DNA of 64,000 nucleotides, from positions 124,001-188,000 of the forward strand of contig CAUJHS010000113.1 in assembly GCA_963204915.1 (NCBI GenBank), read 5' to 3'. Positions 18,482 through 27,309 of this stretch are shown one piece after another. The stretch's first letter is position 1, and every line of letters starts with the position of its first letter. A program made the translations under genes and the position numbers. The notes below the pieces were generated by a model that was not told the DNA's origin, did no database searches, and saw only the letters and a program-made list of their open reading frames with translations. This DNA is from Planctomycetota bacterium. Its GTDB lineage: Bacteria; Planctomycetota; Planctomycetia; Pirellulales; Pirellulaceae.

Positions 18482-18651
18482 TTGGCGTCCTTCAACCGTT
18501 CGATTTCCGCTTCGGTATGGGCCAGATCCTTCTCCAACCGGCGGACTTCCTCAGGATCGTCTTTCTGTTTTTTGGCGCCGGCCAGTTGATTGCGTAGCTT
18601 TTGCAATCGGGTGCGCAGGTTGTCGAGCTGCTTCTTGTGCTTTTTGTCCAT
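18478..18651 (-). CDS. Small coiled-coil protein (57 aa)
   Basis: 57 residues from the ATG at 18649-18651: MDKKHKKQLDNLRTRLQKL and so on. It is almost entirely charged heptad repeats (Leu/Ile at a and d positions) and predicts as one long amphipathic helix. A longer frame to 18765 adds unlike residues and is not preferred. Short Lys/Glu/Leu-rich proteins of this kind are common hypothetical proteins in planctomycetes; I know of no function. Its stop and the convergent FucU stop share the palindrome CTAG (18478-18481). Confidence 0.65.
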   Translation of the reverse strand: MDKKHKKQLDNLRTRLQKLRNQLAGAKKQKDDPEEVRRLEKDLAHTEAEIERLKDAN

Positions 18652-19041
18652 ACGGCGAAAAAAATAAAGGATCTTGCAAGGAACGCCGATACTACGAATG
18701 ACGAAGCGGTTGTCTCTCTCAAGACCGACAAGCAGGACGAGTGGCAACGTCATGGGGTGACGCATCTCTGGCTTGCTGGGAGAGAGCAGCCGCTTCGACG
18801 ATTATAGTTCAAAACTTTGTCTCGGTAGGAATCACGGCGTCTGACGAGAGTGACCTTCTTTGGAACGCTCACGCCCTACTTGCCGAGGGGAATTTCTCAC
18901 GGCATGCGGGACGTTCGCGCTACAAACCGCCGCAAGTGACATCGTGTGTCGTCGGACGCTCCAAGTTAAAGGCGTCGCCCCTCGCCTGACCGGGCCAGTC
19001 AGGCGTCGTTGACGCGCGGGGCGACCCGCGGGAGTGCGGCG
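18652..19041. other. Intergenic stretch with nested hairpins before the DUF2726 gene
   Basis: No supported gene. GTCGCCCC (18974-18981) pairs exactly with GGGGCGAC (19018-19025), and inside it CGCCTGAC (18983-18990) pairs exactly with GTCAGGCG (18998-19005). An alternative small stem GCGTC/GACGC (19003-19015) competes with the inner one. The structure ends about 16 bases before the ATG at 19042 and close to the GGGAG Shine-Dalgarno, so it lies in the leader of that gene. Confidence 0.45.
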
Positions 19042-19533
19042 ATGAACCAATTACTTGATTTGTGGCCGCTGGCCTTATTTGCGCTGTTAGCGTTCGTCTT
19101 TGTACGTCTCCTGCGCCCGCCGGCGCCACCGCAACCACCCCCGTATGAAAAGCGCGGCTCGCTGCTTACGCCGGCCGAGCAGCAGTTTTATCACGCGCTC
19201 AACGCCGCGGTGGGCGACCGTTTCGCCATTTGTCCCATGGTTCGTATCTCGGAACTGTTGCAGGTTCGCAAGGAAGCCGCGGACCGCGGCGCGTGGCAAG
19301 GTCGCATCAATTCGAAACACATCGACTTTGTGCTGTGCGACCCTCAATCGCTCTCGCCGCGCGCATGCATCGAACTGGACGACGCGACCCACGAACAACC
19401 GGAACGCCAGGCCCGAGACGCATTCCTTAACGAGTCGTTCGCCGCAGCCGGCTTGCCGCTGTTGCGCGTGACAACGGCCAAGTTGTATGATGCGCGCCAA
19501 TTGAACGAAGCGATCAACGCCGCCCTGGGATAA
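19042..19533 (+). CDS. DUF2726 domain protein with N-terminal membrane anchor
   Basis: 163 residues from ATG 19042 with GGGAG upstream. A single transmembrane helix (LWPLALFALLAFVFVRLL) is followed by a Pro-rich linker (PPAPPQPPPYEKRGSLLTPA). The soluble part, EQQFYHALNAAVGDRFAICP, then SKHIDFVLCDPQSLSPRACI and ELDDATHEQPERQARDAFLN, is the DUF2726 fold, which resembles restriction-endonuclease-like nucleases with an acidic D/E cluster. A DNA-related role is often proposed but unproven. The leader contains nested hairpins. Confidence 0.87.
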   Translation: MNQLLDLWPLALFALLAFVFVRLLRPPAPPQPPPYEKRGSLLTPAEQQFYHALNAAVGDRFAICPMVRISELLQVRKEAADRGAWQGRINSKHIDFVLCDPQSLSPRACIELDDATHEQPERQARDAFLNESFAAAGLPLLRVTTAKLYDARQLNEAINAALG

Positions 19534-19764
19534 GACGGCCATTCGTTACGATTCGACACCACGGCAAACTTTGCTGCGCACAAGTGATGGATGCTTTTGC
19601 AAACGGCGGCAATTGGCCACTGGGCGCTCCTCCCGCAATGGCCTAGGCGGAGTTCTCGGCGCATTCGGCAAAATCCCGCCGACTTTCACGCCCCCAGTAA
19701 GCTAGGTTTGTTGTGCGGTCACTGGGGAATCCGTCACATTCATGACTTCGAAAGGTGGGCGACC

Positions 19765-20082
19765 ATGGGCTGGGGACGAACGCTCTTCTCGGGTGAAGCT
19801 GGCTGGGGAACCGGAAACATCGATTGCGAAAAACACATCGAATCGCTCCGGCGCCGTCAGCAAATGCAAACCCACGTCGACCGCAGCCAAGATGAAGAAC
19901 TGCGCGCCCTGCGGGAGGAAAACGGCGAACTGAAACTCTACCTGGCCGCCGTGGTCGATCTACTCATCGCGAAAAAAGTCTTCCACCGTGATGAATTCCT
20001 CCGCTTGAGCGAAATTATCGATGGCGTCGACGGCGAACTCGACGGGCAATTGACGCAACCGCTCCTCGCTCACCACGGGTAA
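19765..20082 (+). CDS. Small conserved hypothetical protein with helical core
   Basis: 105 residues from ATG 19765 with AAAGGTGG upstream. It begins MGWGRTLFSGEAGWGTGNID and continues with a long amphipathic helix (QDEELRALREENGELKLYLA) and a hydrophobic helix (AVVDLLIAKKVF). The end (HRDEFLRLSEIIDGVDGELD) is acidic. No family is recognised. It has no signal peptide, so is probably cytoplasmic and possibly a helical adaptor. The next gene (20234) follows on the same strand after 151 bases. Confidence 0.65.
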   Translation: MGWGRTLFSGEAGWGTGNIDCEKHIESLRRRQQMQTHVDRSQDEELRALREENGELKLYLAAVVDLLIAKKVFHRDEFLRLSEIIDGVDGELDGQLTQPLLAHHG

Positions 20083-20233
20083 TCTTGGCTCCGGCGCCTG
20101 AAGCACATGACGCGCCTAAGCCGCGCACGACCGAACTCGCAGCCGGTTTGCGTCTAGGAATTTCCGACACAACGTGTAAGGTGGTAATGCAGTTGGTTGG
20201 CGGAAAGACGGCACGATCAAAGGAGGAGGCGGC

Positions 20234-20722
20234 GTGGGCGACGTGGAAGGCGGCGAATCCGAATCACAACCTCAGCCGGAGTCGAACACCGCACCATGCC
20301 CTGAATGTCATGCGCCCCTAGCGCCTGGGGCCGTGCTGTGCATTGCGTGTGGATACGACCTGCAGGCGGGCCGCCGTCTCGAAACCGTGCGAGCGCCTTC
20401 GCCCGACGAATTGCTTCTAAAGCGTCCAAGCAAAGAAACCGAGTACGCTCCGCCCGACGTTTCGCTCGCGGCCCCGTTACGCAAGAAGGAACTGGAAAGA
20501 AACCTGGACCTGGAAACGCGAGTCTTTTGGCTCGAAGAACGTTTGCGCGAGTTGGAGCGGCGCGTGGGAGGCACGCGGTTGACCGCTTCCGACTTCGCCA
20601 CGCGCATGTTCGCCGTGTTCGGCCATTGGTTCGTAGCGTTCTTGGCCCTGGCTTTTTTCTTTGGCGCCTTGCTGGCGTTGATGGGCGTTCTCTCGCGAGT
20701 TCTTCCAAGCCTGACTTCTTGA
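20234..20722 (+). CDS. Zinc-ribbon membrane protein of unknown function
   Basis: 162 residues from a GTG start preceded by AGGAGG. An N-terminal zinc ribbon (CPECHAPL...CIACGYDL, four Cys) is followed by a coiled-coil segment (LETRVFWLEERLRELERRV, about 94-112) and one C-terminal transmembrane helix (WFVAFLALAFFFGALLALM). This layout, ribbon plus coil plus anchor, is common in planctomycete hypothetical proteins. It probably faces the cytoplasm and tethers something to the membrane; partner unknown. Confidence 0.7.
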   Translation: MGDVEGGESESQPQPESNTAPCPECHAPLAPGAVLCIACGYDLQAGRRLETVRAPSPDELLLKRPSKETEYAPPDVSLAAPLRKKELERNLDLETRVFWLEERLRELERRVGGTRLTASDFATRMFAVFGHWFVAFLALAFFFGALLALMGVLSRVLPSLTS

Positions 20723-20852
20723 TGCAATCCATGCTGCGCGGTATAGGCGGCGCAGAGATTTTTTACGACACTGATCCGTGTCGCGATGCGGCTTTCCCCT
20801 GCCTTGATTCTTTCCCGCCGCCCGCCTGCCCGTCGTAACTCCGGAGGTTCTC

Positions 20853-22145
20853 ATGAAAGGCGCCCGCCATTTGCTGCACCCGCGTGATGAAATCATGCAA
20901 ACCATGCAGCGCATTTATCACTACCGGATGACGACCACTTCGGGCGGCAATCTTTCCATACGGGAAGAGAACGGCGACATTTGGATAACTCCCGCGGCGG
21001 TGGACAAAGGCAATTTGACGCGCAACGACATCGTGTGCGTCAAGCATGGCGGCGGGATCGAGGGGCCGCATCGCCCATCCTCTGAGTTGCCCTTCCATCA
21101 GGCGATCTATCAGGCGCGCCCCGACCTTCACGGCATTGTCCACGCGCATCCCGTGGCGCTTGTGGCGTTCAGCATAGTGCGGCAAGTTCCTAACACTCGG
21201 TTGTTCCATCAGGCCCGAAACGTGTGCGGCGAAGTGGGGTTTGCGACCTACGCGTTGCCGGGAAGCGAGCAATTGGGCAAGCAAATCGCGAATATTTTCC
21301 ATCAACGACATGATTGCGTGGTGATGGAGAACCACGGCGTGGTGGTGGGCGGCGCGTCGCTGCAAGAAGCGTTTCAGCGGTTTGAAACGCTTGAGTTCAC
21401 TGCCAAGACCATCATCAAGGCGAGTCTCTTGGGAGAAGTTCGCTACCTGAACGACGAGCAAATTCAGTTGCCGCGCCGCATGGCCGAACCGCTGCCCGAG
21501 ATTGCTCCGCCCCCTCCTGACAGTCACGAAAAAGAGTTGCGGCGCCAAATGAAAGAATTTGTCCGGCGCGGATATCGGCAGCGCCTGCTGATTAGCACCG
21601 AAGGAAGTTTCTCGGCGCGGCTGGACGGCGACGCTTTTTTGATTACGCCCTACCGCGTCGATCGCAGCAGCTTGGATTTGGACGACCTGGTCTTGGTGTC
21701 GCGCGGTATCGCCCAGCATGGCAAGATTCCCAGCCGCGCTTCACGAAACCATCGCGAAATTTACCTTAGGCATCCTTCGGTTGGTGCGATTGTGAACGCC
21801 TATACGGTCAACGCCACCGCGTTCAGTGTTACCGGCGCTCCGCTCGACTCGCGCACCATTCCCGAAAGCTACCTGTTCCTGCGCGACATCAACCGTGTAC
21901 CTTACGGATTGCAGTTCGAGGATAGCGTGGCGCTGGCGGAGTGCGTTTCGCCTCAACAACCTATTGCTATTTTGGAAAACGACGGCGTGCTGGTCACCGG
22001 CGCCAATGTGCTGGACGCCTTCGATCGGCTGGAAGTGCTGGAGTCGACCGCCGAAGCGGTGATCAACAGCCGCCTGTTAGGGGAAGTTCAGCCGATGCCC
22101 GAGAGCGTGATCCAAGAGCTTCGGACCGCGTTCCTGCGTCCGTAA
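20853..22145 (+). CDS. Two-domain class II aldolase/adducin family protein
   Basis: 430 residues, twice the usual ~215, because two aldolase class II domains are fused. The first (about 10-200) keeps all key residues: SSELPFH (Glu78), VHAHP (His97, His99) and ENHG (His161), the zinc ligands and catalytic acid of fuculose-phosphate-type aldolases. The second (about 225-425) aligns in fold (GAIVNAYTVNATAFS, ILENDGVLVTGANVLDAFDR) but all four are replaced: Ala296, Asn315, Tyr317, Asp377. It is therefore one active and one degenerate domain. The substrate is unknown; a fucose- or rhamnose-type sugar phosphate would fit the FucU-like gene upstream. Confidence 0.85.
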   Translation: MKGARHLLHPRDEIMQTMQRIYHYRMTTTSGGNLSIREENGDIWITPAAVDKGNLTRNDIVCVKHGGGIEGPHRPSSELPFHQAIYQARPDLHGIVHAHPVALVAFSIVRQVPNTRLFHQARNVCGEVGFATYALPGSEQLGKQIANIFHQRHDCVVMENHGVVVGGASLQEAFQRFETLEFTAKTIIKASLLGEVRYLNDEQIQLPRRMAEPLPEIAPPPPDSHEKELRRQMKEFVRRGYRQRLLISTEGSFSARLDGDAFLITPYRVDRSSLDLDDLVLVSRGIAQHGKIPSRASRNHREIYLRHPSVGAIVNAYTVNATAFSVTGAPLDSRTIPESYLFLRDINRVPYGLQFEDSVALAECVSPQQPIAILENDGVLVTGANVLDAFDRLEVLESTAEAVINSRLLGEVQPMPESVIQELRTAFLRP

Positions 22146-22195
22146 AACGGCCGACGACGCCTTCGCCGTTCGGCCGATTGCCAAAACTTCGAGCG

Positions 22196-23644
22196 TTACA
22201 CGCCTTGTTGCGCATACGTGCGGATGCGGTCGCGTAACTCGTTCACCGTATCCGCATGCGCCGGATCGCTCGCCAGGTTTTTTGTCTCCTGCGGATCGGC
22301 CTGCATATCGAACAATTGCTCGCCTTTCTTTCCATCATCCCATAGGGTGTAGCGCCACTTTGCGGTGCGAATGCTGTAACCGTCAAAGCCGCCGCGCCGC
22401 ACTTGGGTAAAGGCTGCGTCCTTGACGGACTTGGCCGGATCCTGCAACACCGGCTTCAAGCTCACACCATCCAGGTAGTCGGGAGCCTCCAAACCGCACA
22501 AGTCGGCCAAGGTGGGGTACAGATCGACCAATTCGGCAAGCGCCGCGGTGGTTTCGCCGCGTGCATGATCGCCGGGCGCCGCAATGATTAACGGCACATG
22601 AGCCGAGTTTTCAAACAGGCTCATCTTTTGCCACAGGCCATGTTCATACATGTGATAACCATGGTCGCTCGTCATCACGATGACGGTGTTTTCGGCTAGC
22701 CCGAGACGATCCAGCGCTTCGACCACACGGCCGACTTGCGCATCCATAAACGTGATAGACGCCCAATACGCTTGCATCGCTTCGCGCCGCTGCGCGTCGG
22801 TCATCGTCTCTTGTTCTTTCTTGCTGCTGGCGTAGGCGGGCGCCGGCGTCCGCTTCTCGTCGTCGGCGGAGAGCTGCGGGAGTTTGATCTTATCGGTCGG
22901 GTATTCCTCAAAGTAACTCGCCGGGGCGACATACGGCGTATGCGGACGATAAAACCCCATTGCCAAAAAGAAAGGCTGATCGCGATACTCTTCCAACAGA
23001 CTAATCGCGGCCGTCGCGCCTAAACCGTCGGTTTGCTCCAGGTCCGTTCCCTCGGCCGCCAGCCAACTCAGCGTGCCGCCGTAACTTCGCGGTGTAAACG
23101 TGAAGATCTTATGCTCCTCGGCTTTGTCGCGCCCGGCGGGGTTCACCACGAGTTCCCAAGACGGCAGGTCGTCCAGTCCACTCGTGCCAATTTGTCCCGG
23201 CACTCCGTAGTGATACAGCTTGCCCACACGCGCCACAGTATAGCCATTCTTGCGGAACAACTCGGGCAGCGTCACGGTGTCGGGAATGAACTCGCGAAAA
23301 TGCGGCGAGCCGGTATAGTCGGTCGAGAGCCGCCCTGCACGTGGGTTGGTATGAATTTTGGTCTCGTTCGGCCTGCGCCCCGTCAGGAATGAGCTGCGAC
23401 TCGGACTGCACAGCGGGAACTGGCAATACGCATGTTCGAACCGCAAGCCACGGGCCGCCAGGGCGTCAATGTTGGGCGACTGCACCTGCCGATGACCGTA
23501 ACAATGCAGGTCGCAGTTCAAGTCGTCGGCGATCAGGAACAAAACATTCAATTTGTCCCGCGGCGCCGCCCAAGCGGGACTCGTGGCTACCGCCCCCAAC
23601 AAACCCACCGCAAACAACGCAAACCTGACGACAACCTTGGGCAT
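22196..23644 (-). CDS. Secreted Cys-type sulfatase (iduronate-2-sulfatase/choline-sulfatase-like)
   Basis: 482 residues from the ATG at 23642-23644, which gives a clean signal peptide (ALFAVGLLGAVATSPAWA); a longer frame upstream has no such feature. The metal site LFLIADDLNCDLHCYGH and the formylglycine motif CSPSR (in QFPLCSPSRSSFLTGRRP) identify a type I sulfatase matured by formylglycine-generating enzyme. Asp and His ligands recur in MTSDHGYHMYEHGLWQK. The iduronate-2-sulfatase subgroup is suggested by the NPRAGRL/HFREFIPD region. It removes sulfate esters from polysaccharides in the periplasm. No maturase gene lies next to it. Confidence 0.95.
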   Translation of the reverse strand: MPKVVVRFALFAVGLLGAVATSPAWAAPRDKLNVLFLIADDLNCDLHCYGHRQVQSPNIDALAARGLRFEHAYCQFPLCSPSRSSFLTGRRPNETKIHTNPRAGRLSTDYTGSPHFREFIPDTVTLPELFRKNGYTVARVGKLYHYGVPGQIGTSGLDDLPSWELVVNPAGRDKAEEHKIFTFTPRSYGGTLSWLAAEGTDLEQTDGLGATAAISLLEEYRDQPFFLAMGFYRPHTPYVAPASYFEEYPTDKIKLPQLSADDEKRTPAPAYASSKKEQETMTDAQRREAMQAYWASITFMDAQVGRVVEALDRLGLAENTVIVMTSDHGYHMYEHGLWQKMSLFENSAHVPLIIAAPGDHARGETTAALAELVDLYPTLADLCGLEAPDYLDGVSLKPVLQDPAKSVKDAAFTQVRRGGFDGYSIRTAKWRYTLWDDGKKGEQLFDMQADPQETKNLASDPAHADTVNELRDRIRTYAQQGV

Positions 23645-23834
23645 GGCGTTATCCCCCAAAATGATAAGACGATCGAAGTGGCGCGGACGATTATACTTGG
23701 CGCGTTGAACGCCGTCTGCCAGGACGGCGAAAAACCAGCCGACATCCCGCGCCGATGTTGCTTGGCGGCCTTCGCCGCATGGCGTACCATGAAACCTGAC
23801 GGCGATCCCTCCCCAGATTGATGCTTGCCCGAAC

Positions 23835-24725
23835 ATGGAAGATTCTGATTCAGCCGCCCGGCTGCGAAAAATCGTGCAACAACGCTTGGAAAGTTTGCAA
23901 CGGTCGGGCGTAATCACTTTGCCACACGCCGCAGCGCCAGCGCTTTCAAACCTTGCGCCGCCGAGTCTCGATTTGCCGCCGTCGACGGTCACGACGCCAG
24001 TCCCAGGCGTGGCTGCGCCGCCTGTGGCGCCTCCCGCACCTCTTCCGTCGAAAGCACGAACTGCGGAATCGCCCGGTCTTACGCCTTCGCGACGCTTGCC
24101 GGAGACGCATCCCCCAGAGCCGGAGGGGCAACCCGCAGCACGGCCAGCCGATCGCGCGAGCGCGTTGCGCGTGCTTCAACACGAAGTCGCCAGTTGCACA
24201 CGGTGTGCTGCTTTGGCGAGCACGCGCACGCAAACTGTGTTCGGAGTTGGCAACCCTCACCCGCGCATCGTCTTTATGGGCGAAGCGCCAGGCTACGACG
24301 AAGACAAACAAGGCGAGCCGTTCGTCGGCGCCGCGGGACAACTACTCACGAAGATCATTGAAAACGGCATGGGGTTGCGGCGCGACGACGTGTACATTCT
24401 GAACACGCTGAAATGCCGTCCGCCACAGAACCGCACGCCTGAGCCAGCGGAAGTGGCTAACTGCCGCGGCTTTTTTGAGCAACAGCTCGACATCCTACAA
24501 CCCGAATACCTTGTGTGTCTTGGTGCGGTGGCGGCGCAAAACCTGCTGGAAACCACCGTGGCGGTAGGGCGTTTGCGGGGGAAATTCCACGACTATCGCG
24601 GCATCAAAGTGCTGGTCACCTATCATCCGGCGTATCTGTTGCGAAATCCCGAGGAAAAACGCAAAACCTGGGATGACATCAAGTTGTTATTGGCCGACAT
24701 GGGGCTGGATCCTCCCAAAAAGTAA
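23835..24725 (+). CDS. udg: Type-4 uracil-DNA glycosylase (Fe-S) with long N-terminal extension
   Basis: 296 residues; the family is normally ~200. The catalytic motif GEAPGYDEDKQGEPFVG (about 149-165) and the second motif VTYHPAYLLRNPEEK match family 4 UDG, which removes uracil from DNA. The [4Fe-4S] Cys ligands are Cys121, Cys124, Cys194 and Cys210. The first ~105 residues are Pro/Ala-rich and look disordered, an extension typical of planctomycetes. Gly-Tyr replaces the more usual Gly-Ala before Asp in motif A. An intrinsic hairpin follows the stop at 24736-24754. Confidence 0.92.
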   Translation: MEDSDSAARLRKIVQQRLESLQRSGVITLPHAAAPALSNLAPPSLDLPPSTVTTPVPGVAAPPVAPPAPLPSKARTAESPGLTPSRRLPETHPPEPEGQPAARPADRASALRVLQHEVASCTRCAALASTRTQTVFGVGNPHPRIVFMGEAPGYDEDKQGEPFVGAAGQLLTKIIENGMGLRRDDVYILNTLKCRPPQNRTPEPAEVANCRGFFEQQLDILQPEYLVCLGAVAAQNLLETTVAVGRLRGKFHDYRGIKVLVTYHPAYLLRNPEEKRKTWDDIKLLLADMGLDPPKK

Positions 24726-24735
24726 AGCCGCCACG

Positions 24736-24754
24736 GCGCCGCAATTGGCGGCGC
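24736..24754 (+). terminator. 7-bp GC hairpin between udg and the aminotransferase gene
   Basis: GCGCCGC (24736-24742) and GCGGCGC (24748-24754) enclose a 5-base loop shortly after the udg stop. There is no T-run, so termination is doubtful. Confidence 0.3.
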
Positions 24755-24755
24755 G

Positions 24756-25985
24756 TTGTGCATTCTCCCTAAGGCCCGCTTCTCGCGATTCTCAGGAACG
24801 TTCCACTTGACACAATCACCTGTTGTTCCGCCGAATCCCTCGCCTTGGGCCCACCAGTGGCGTTTGCGCGAAGACACGATCTACCTCAATCATGGCTCGT
24901 TCGGGCCGCCTCCCGAGCCTGTACGGCAAGCACGGGCGGCGTGGCAAGAGCAGCTCGACCGCCAGCCGATGGACTTTCTCGTGCGGCGACTCGAACCGGC
25001 GTGGCACGAAGCTCGCATGCAGTTGGCGCGGTTCGTGGGTACGAGCGAGGACAATCTCGTGTTTGTGCCGAATGCGACCGCAGCGATGAACATCGTCGCC
25101 GCTTCGTTTCCGCTTGCCAGCGGCGACGAAGTGCTGCTGACCGACCACGAGTACGGCGCCGTGCGGCGGATTTGGGAACGGGCGGCTCGGCCGGTCGGCG
25201 CCGCCGTGCGCATTGTCGCGCTGCCGCGGCCTATGGAAACGGTCGAACAAGTGGTCGATGCGATCTTCTCCGCCGTCTCGCCGCAAACACGGATGCTGGT
25301 GGTCAGTCACATCACGTCGCCGACCGCGGTCATTCTGCCCGTGCGCGCGATTTGCCAGGAGGCGCGACGCCGCGGCGTGGCCGTGTGCATTGATGGTCCG
25401 CACGCGTTGGCCCAAGTGGACGTGCGACTTGACGATCTGGATTGCGACTTTTACGCCGCCAGTTGCCATAAGTGGCTCTCGGCGCCATTCGGCTCGGGCT
25501 TTTTCTATGCGCATCCTCGGCGACAAAGCGACGTGAACGCGGTCCAGTTGAGTTGGGGCGTGCCGCCGCCGCGCGAGCCTTCCGCCTGGTGGGAGGAGTT
25601 TTACTGGAGCGGCACGGTCGATCCTTCGCCCTATTTGGCGATTCCCGCGGCGATTGAGTTCTTCGCACAAGTGGGGTTGGACGAGTTTCGCCGTTACACG
25701 CATGCGCTGGCCCAATATGCGCGGCGCCGACTGATCGACCTGACCGGACTCACTCCGCTGGTTCCCGACGATCCTCAGTGGTACGGCTCGATGGCCCATG
25801 TTCCCCTGCCGCCGGGTGACGCCGCATCGCTGCAAAAAACGCTTTGGGAGCAACACAAAATCGAAGCGCCCGTCGTCAGTTGGAATGGCGCCCGTTACAT
25901 TCGCGTCTCCTGCCACTTGTATAATAACGCCGACCACATCGATCGTTTGATCGAAGCCCTTGGCGTCGAACTCGCCCGAGAGTAA
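24756..25985 (+). CDS. Class V aminotransferase (isopenicillin-N epimerase/cysteine-desulfurase-like)
   Basis: 409 residues from the first ATG; a TTG at 24807 with AGGAACG upstream is an equally good start and would drop 17 residues. The PLP lysine is Lys239 in SCHKWLSAPFGSGFFY, the PLP-ring Asp is in CIDGPHALAQ (Asp213), and IYLNHGSFGPPPEPV is the N-terminal substrate motif of the isopenicillin-N epimerase subgroup. Desulfurases usually carry a catalytic Cys loop, not seen here. Actual substrate unknown. The amidohydrolase follows on the same strand after 30 bases, so the two may be coexpressed. Confidence 0.88.
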   Translation: MCILPKARFSRFSGTFHLTQSPVVPPNPSPWAHQWRLREDTIYLNHGSFGPPPEPVRQARAAWQEQLDRQPMDFLVRRLEPAWHEARMQLARFVGTSEDNLVFVPNATAAMNIVAASFPLASGDEVLLTDHEYGAVRRIWERAARPVGAAVRIVALPRPMETVEQVVDAIFSAVSPQTRMLVVSHITSPTAVILPVRAICQEARRRGVAVCIDGPHALAQVDVRLDDLDCDFYAASCHKWLSAPFGSGFFYAHPRRQSDVNAVQLSWGVPPPREPSAWWEEFYWSGTVDPSPYLAIPAAIEFFAQVGLDEFRRYTHALAQYARRRLIDLTGLTPLVPDDPQWYGSMAHVPLPPGDAASLQKTLWEQHKIEAPVVSWNGARYIRVSCHLYNNADHIDRLIEALGVELARE

Positions 25986-26015
25986 CCCGCCCCAACTGAA
26001 CCGCTTTCCGACGGA

Positions 26016-27278
26016 ATGCGCAGCATCTACGCGAACGATAATATGATGACGAAGATGATTGTTGTGCGCGCCTTGCTTGTACCGATCGCGGCGTTGGTCG
26101 CAATCACGGCTGTTTCGGCGCCAATCGTTCGCGGGCAAGAACCGCCACTGGACGGCCGCGAAGGTCGCATGCTGGCGCTGCCAAACTTCCGACCGCGCTC
26201 GATGCTTCAAGTTGCGTCGCATCCGGTGACGCAAGCGAAGTTTCCGGTGGTCGATGTGCATACGCATTTTCGCGTGCGACTGCATCATTCCCCCGAGGCG
26301 CTGGACGATTTTGTCCTGTTGATGGATCGGCGCAACATCGCCGTGTGCGCCAGCCTCGACGGTCAACTAGGCGACGCGCTTGAGGAGCATCAGCAATATC
26401 TTTGGACGAAGCACCGTGACCGATTCGTGATTTTCGCCAACCTCGACTGGCGCGGGGGCGGAGCCGTCGACGATCCCGCCACATGGGACATGCACCGTCC
26501 CGACTTCGCCCGGCGCGCGGCGGCGCAACTCGCACAGGCCAAAGACCAAGGCGCCAGCGGGTTGAAAATCTTCAAGCAATTCGGCCTGGAGTTGAAAAAT
26601 CCCGACGGATCGCTCACTGCGATTGACGACCCGCGGTGGGACCCGATCTGGCAAGCCTGCGGAGATTTGCACTTGCCGGTCCTGATTCATACCGCCGACC
26701 CGGCCGCATTCTTCCTGCCCATCGACGAAACCAACGAGCGTTGGGAGGAACTGCACCGGCGTCCGGAATGGAGCTTTTTCGGACCTCGATTTCCACGGCG
26801 CGAGGACTTATTGGCGGCGTTGCTGCGTGTGGTGGAACGCCATCCGCAAACAGTCTTCATTGCCGCGCACGTAGGGAACTACGCGGAGGATCTTTCCCCG
26901 GTCCGCGAGTGGTTAGAGCGTTACCCCAATTTGTATGTTGATATTTCCTCGCGCATCAGCGAGTTGGGGCGGCAGCCCTATACGGCCCGCAAGTTCTTTC
27001 TCGACTATGCCGACCGTATTCTCTTCGCCACCGACGGTCCCTGGCCCGATCAGCGCATCGGGTTGTACTGGCGATTCCTGGAAACCTTTGACGAAAACTT
27101 TCCTTATTCAGAAAAAGAGTTTCCACCGCAGGGTTTTTGGAACATCTACGGCGTGGGTTTGCCCGACGAGGTGTTAAAGAAAGTGTACCAAGAGAACGCG
27201 GCCCGCCTCATCCCCGGCGTGAAGGAGCGTCTGGAGAAATTCGCCGCGGCCCGATCCAATAATGCCGCCGCGCCGTGA
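26016..27278 (+). CDS. Secreted amidohydrolase family 2 (TIM-barrel metal hydrolase)
   Basis: 420 residues; the true start may be Met10 or Met11, giving a normal signal peptide (LLVPIAALVAITAVSAPIVRG). Motifs VVDVHTHFR (metal His pair), GLKIFKQFGLEL, LPVLIHTADPAAFF, FIAAHVGNY and LFATDGPWPDQ match amidohydrolase 2 (ACMSD-like) with its set of His and Asp ligands. Family members hydrolyse or decarboxylate cyclic carboxylic acids. Being exported, it may act on environmental compounds. It starts 30 bases after the aminotransferase stop. Confidence 0.88.
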   Translation: MRSIYANDNMMTKMIVVRALLVPIAALVAITAVSAPIVRGQEPPLDGREGRMLALPNFRPRSMLQVASHPVTQAKFPVVDVHTHFRVRLHHSPEALDDFVLLMDRRNIAVCASLDGQLGDALEEHQQYLWTKHRDRFVIFANLDWRGGGAVDDPATWDMHRPDFARRAAAQLAQAKDQGASGLKIFKQFGLELKNPDGSLTAIDDPRWDPIWQACGDLHLPVLIHTADPAAFFLPIDETNERWEELHRRPEWSFFGPRFPRREDLLAALLRVVERHPQTVFIAAHVGNYAEDLSPVREWLERYPNLYVDISSRISELGRQPYTARKFFLDYADRILFATDGPWPDQRIGLYWRFLETFDENFPYSEKEFPPQGFWNIYGVGLPDEVLKKVYQENAARLIPGVKERLEKFAAARSNNAAAP

Positions 27279-27309
27279 AAGTCAGCAAGTCGCGGCTGCC
27301 GCCGCGTTG

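Noticed and set aside
24816..26366. Open frame of 516 codons on the minus strand across the aminotransferase and amidohydrolase genes
   Set aside because: It is antisense to two genes with firm motifs, and its composition (Arg/His/Gly-rich) is typical of a frame shadow.
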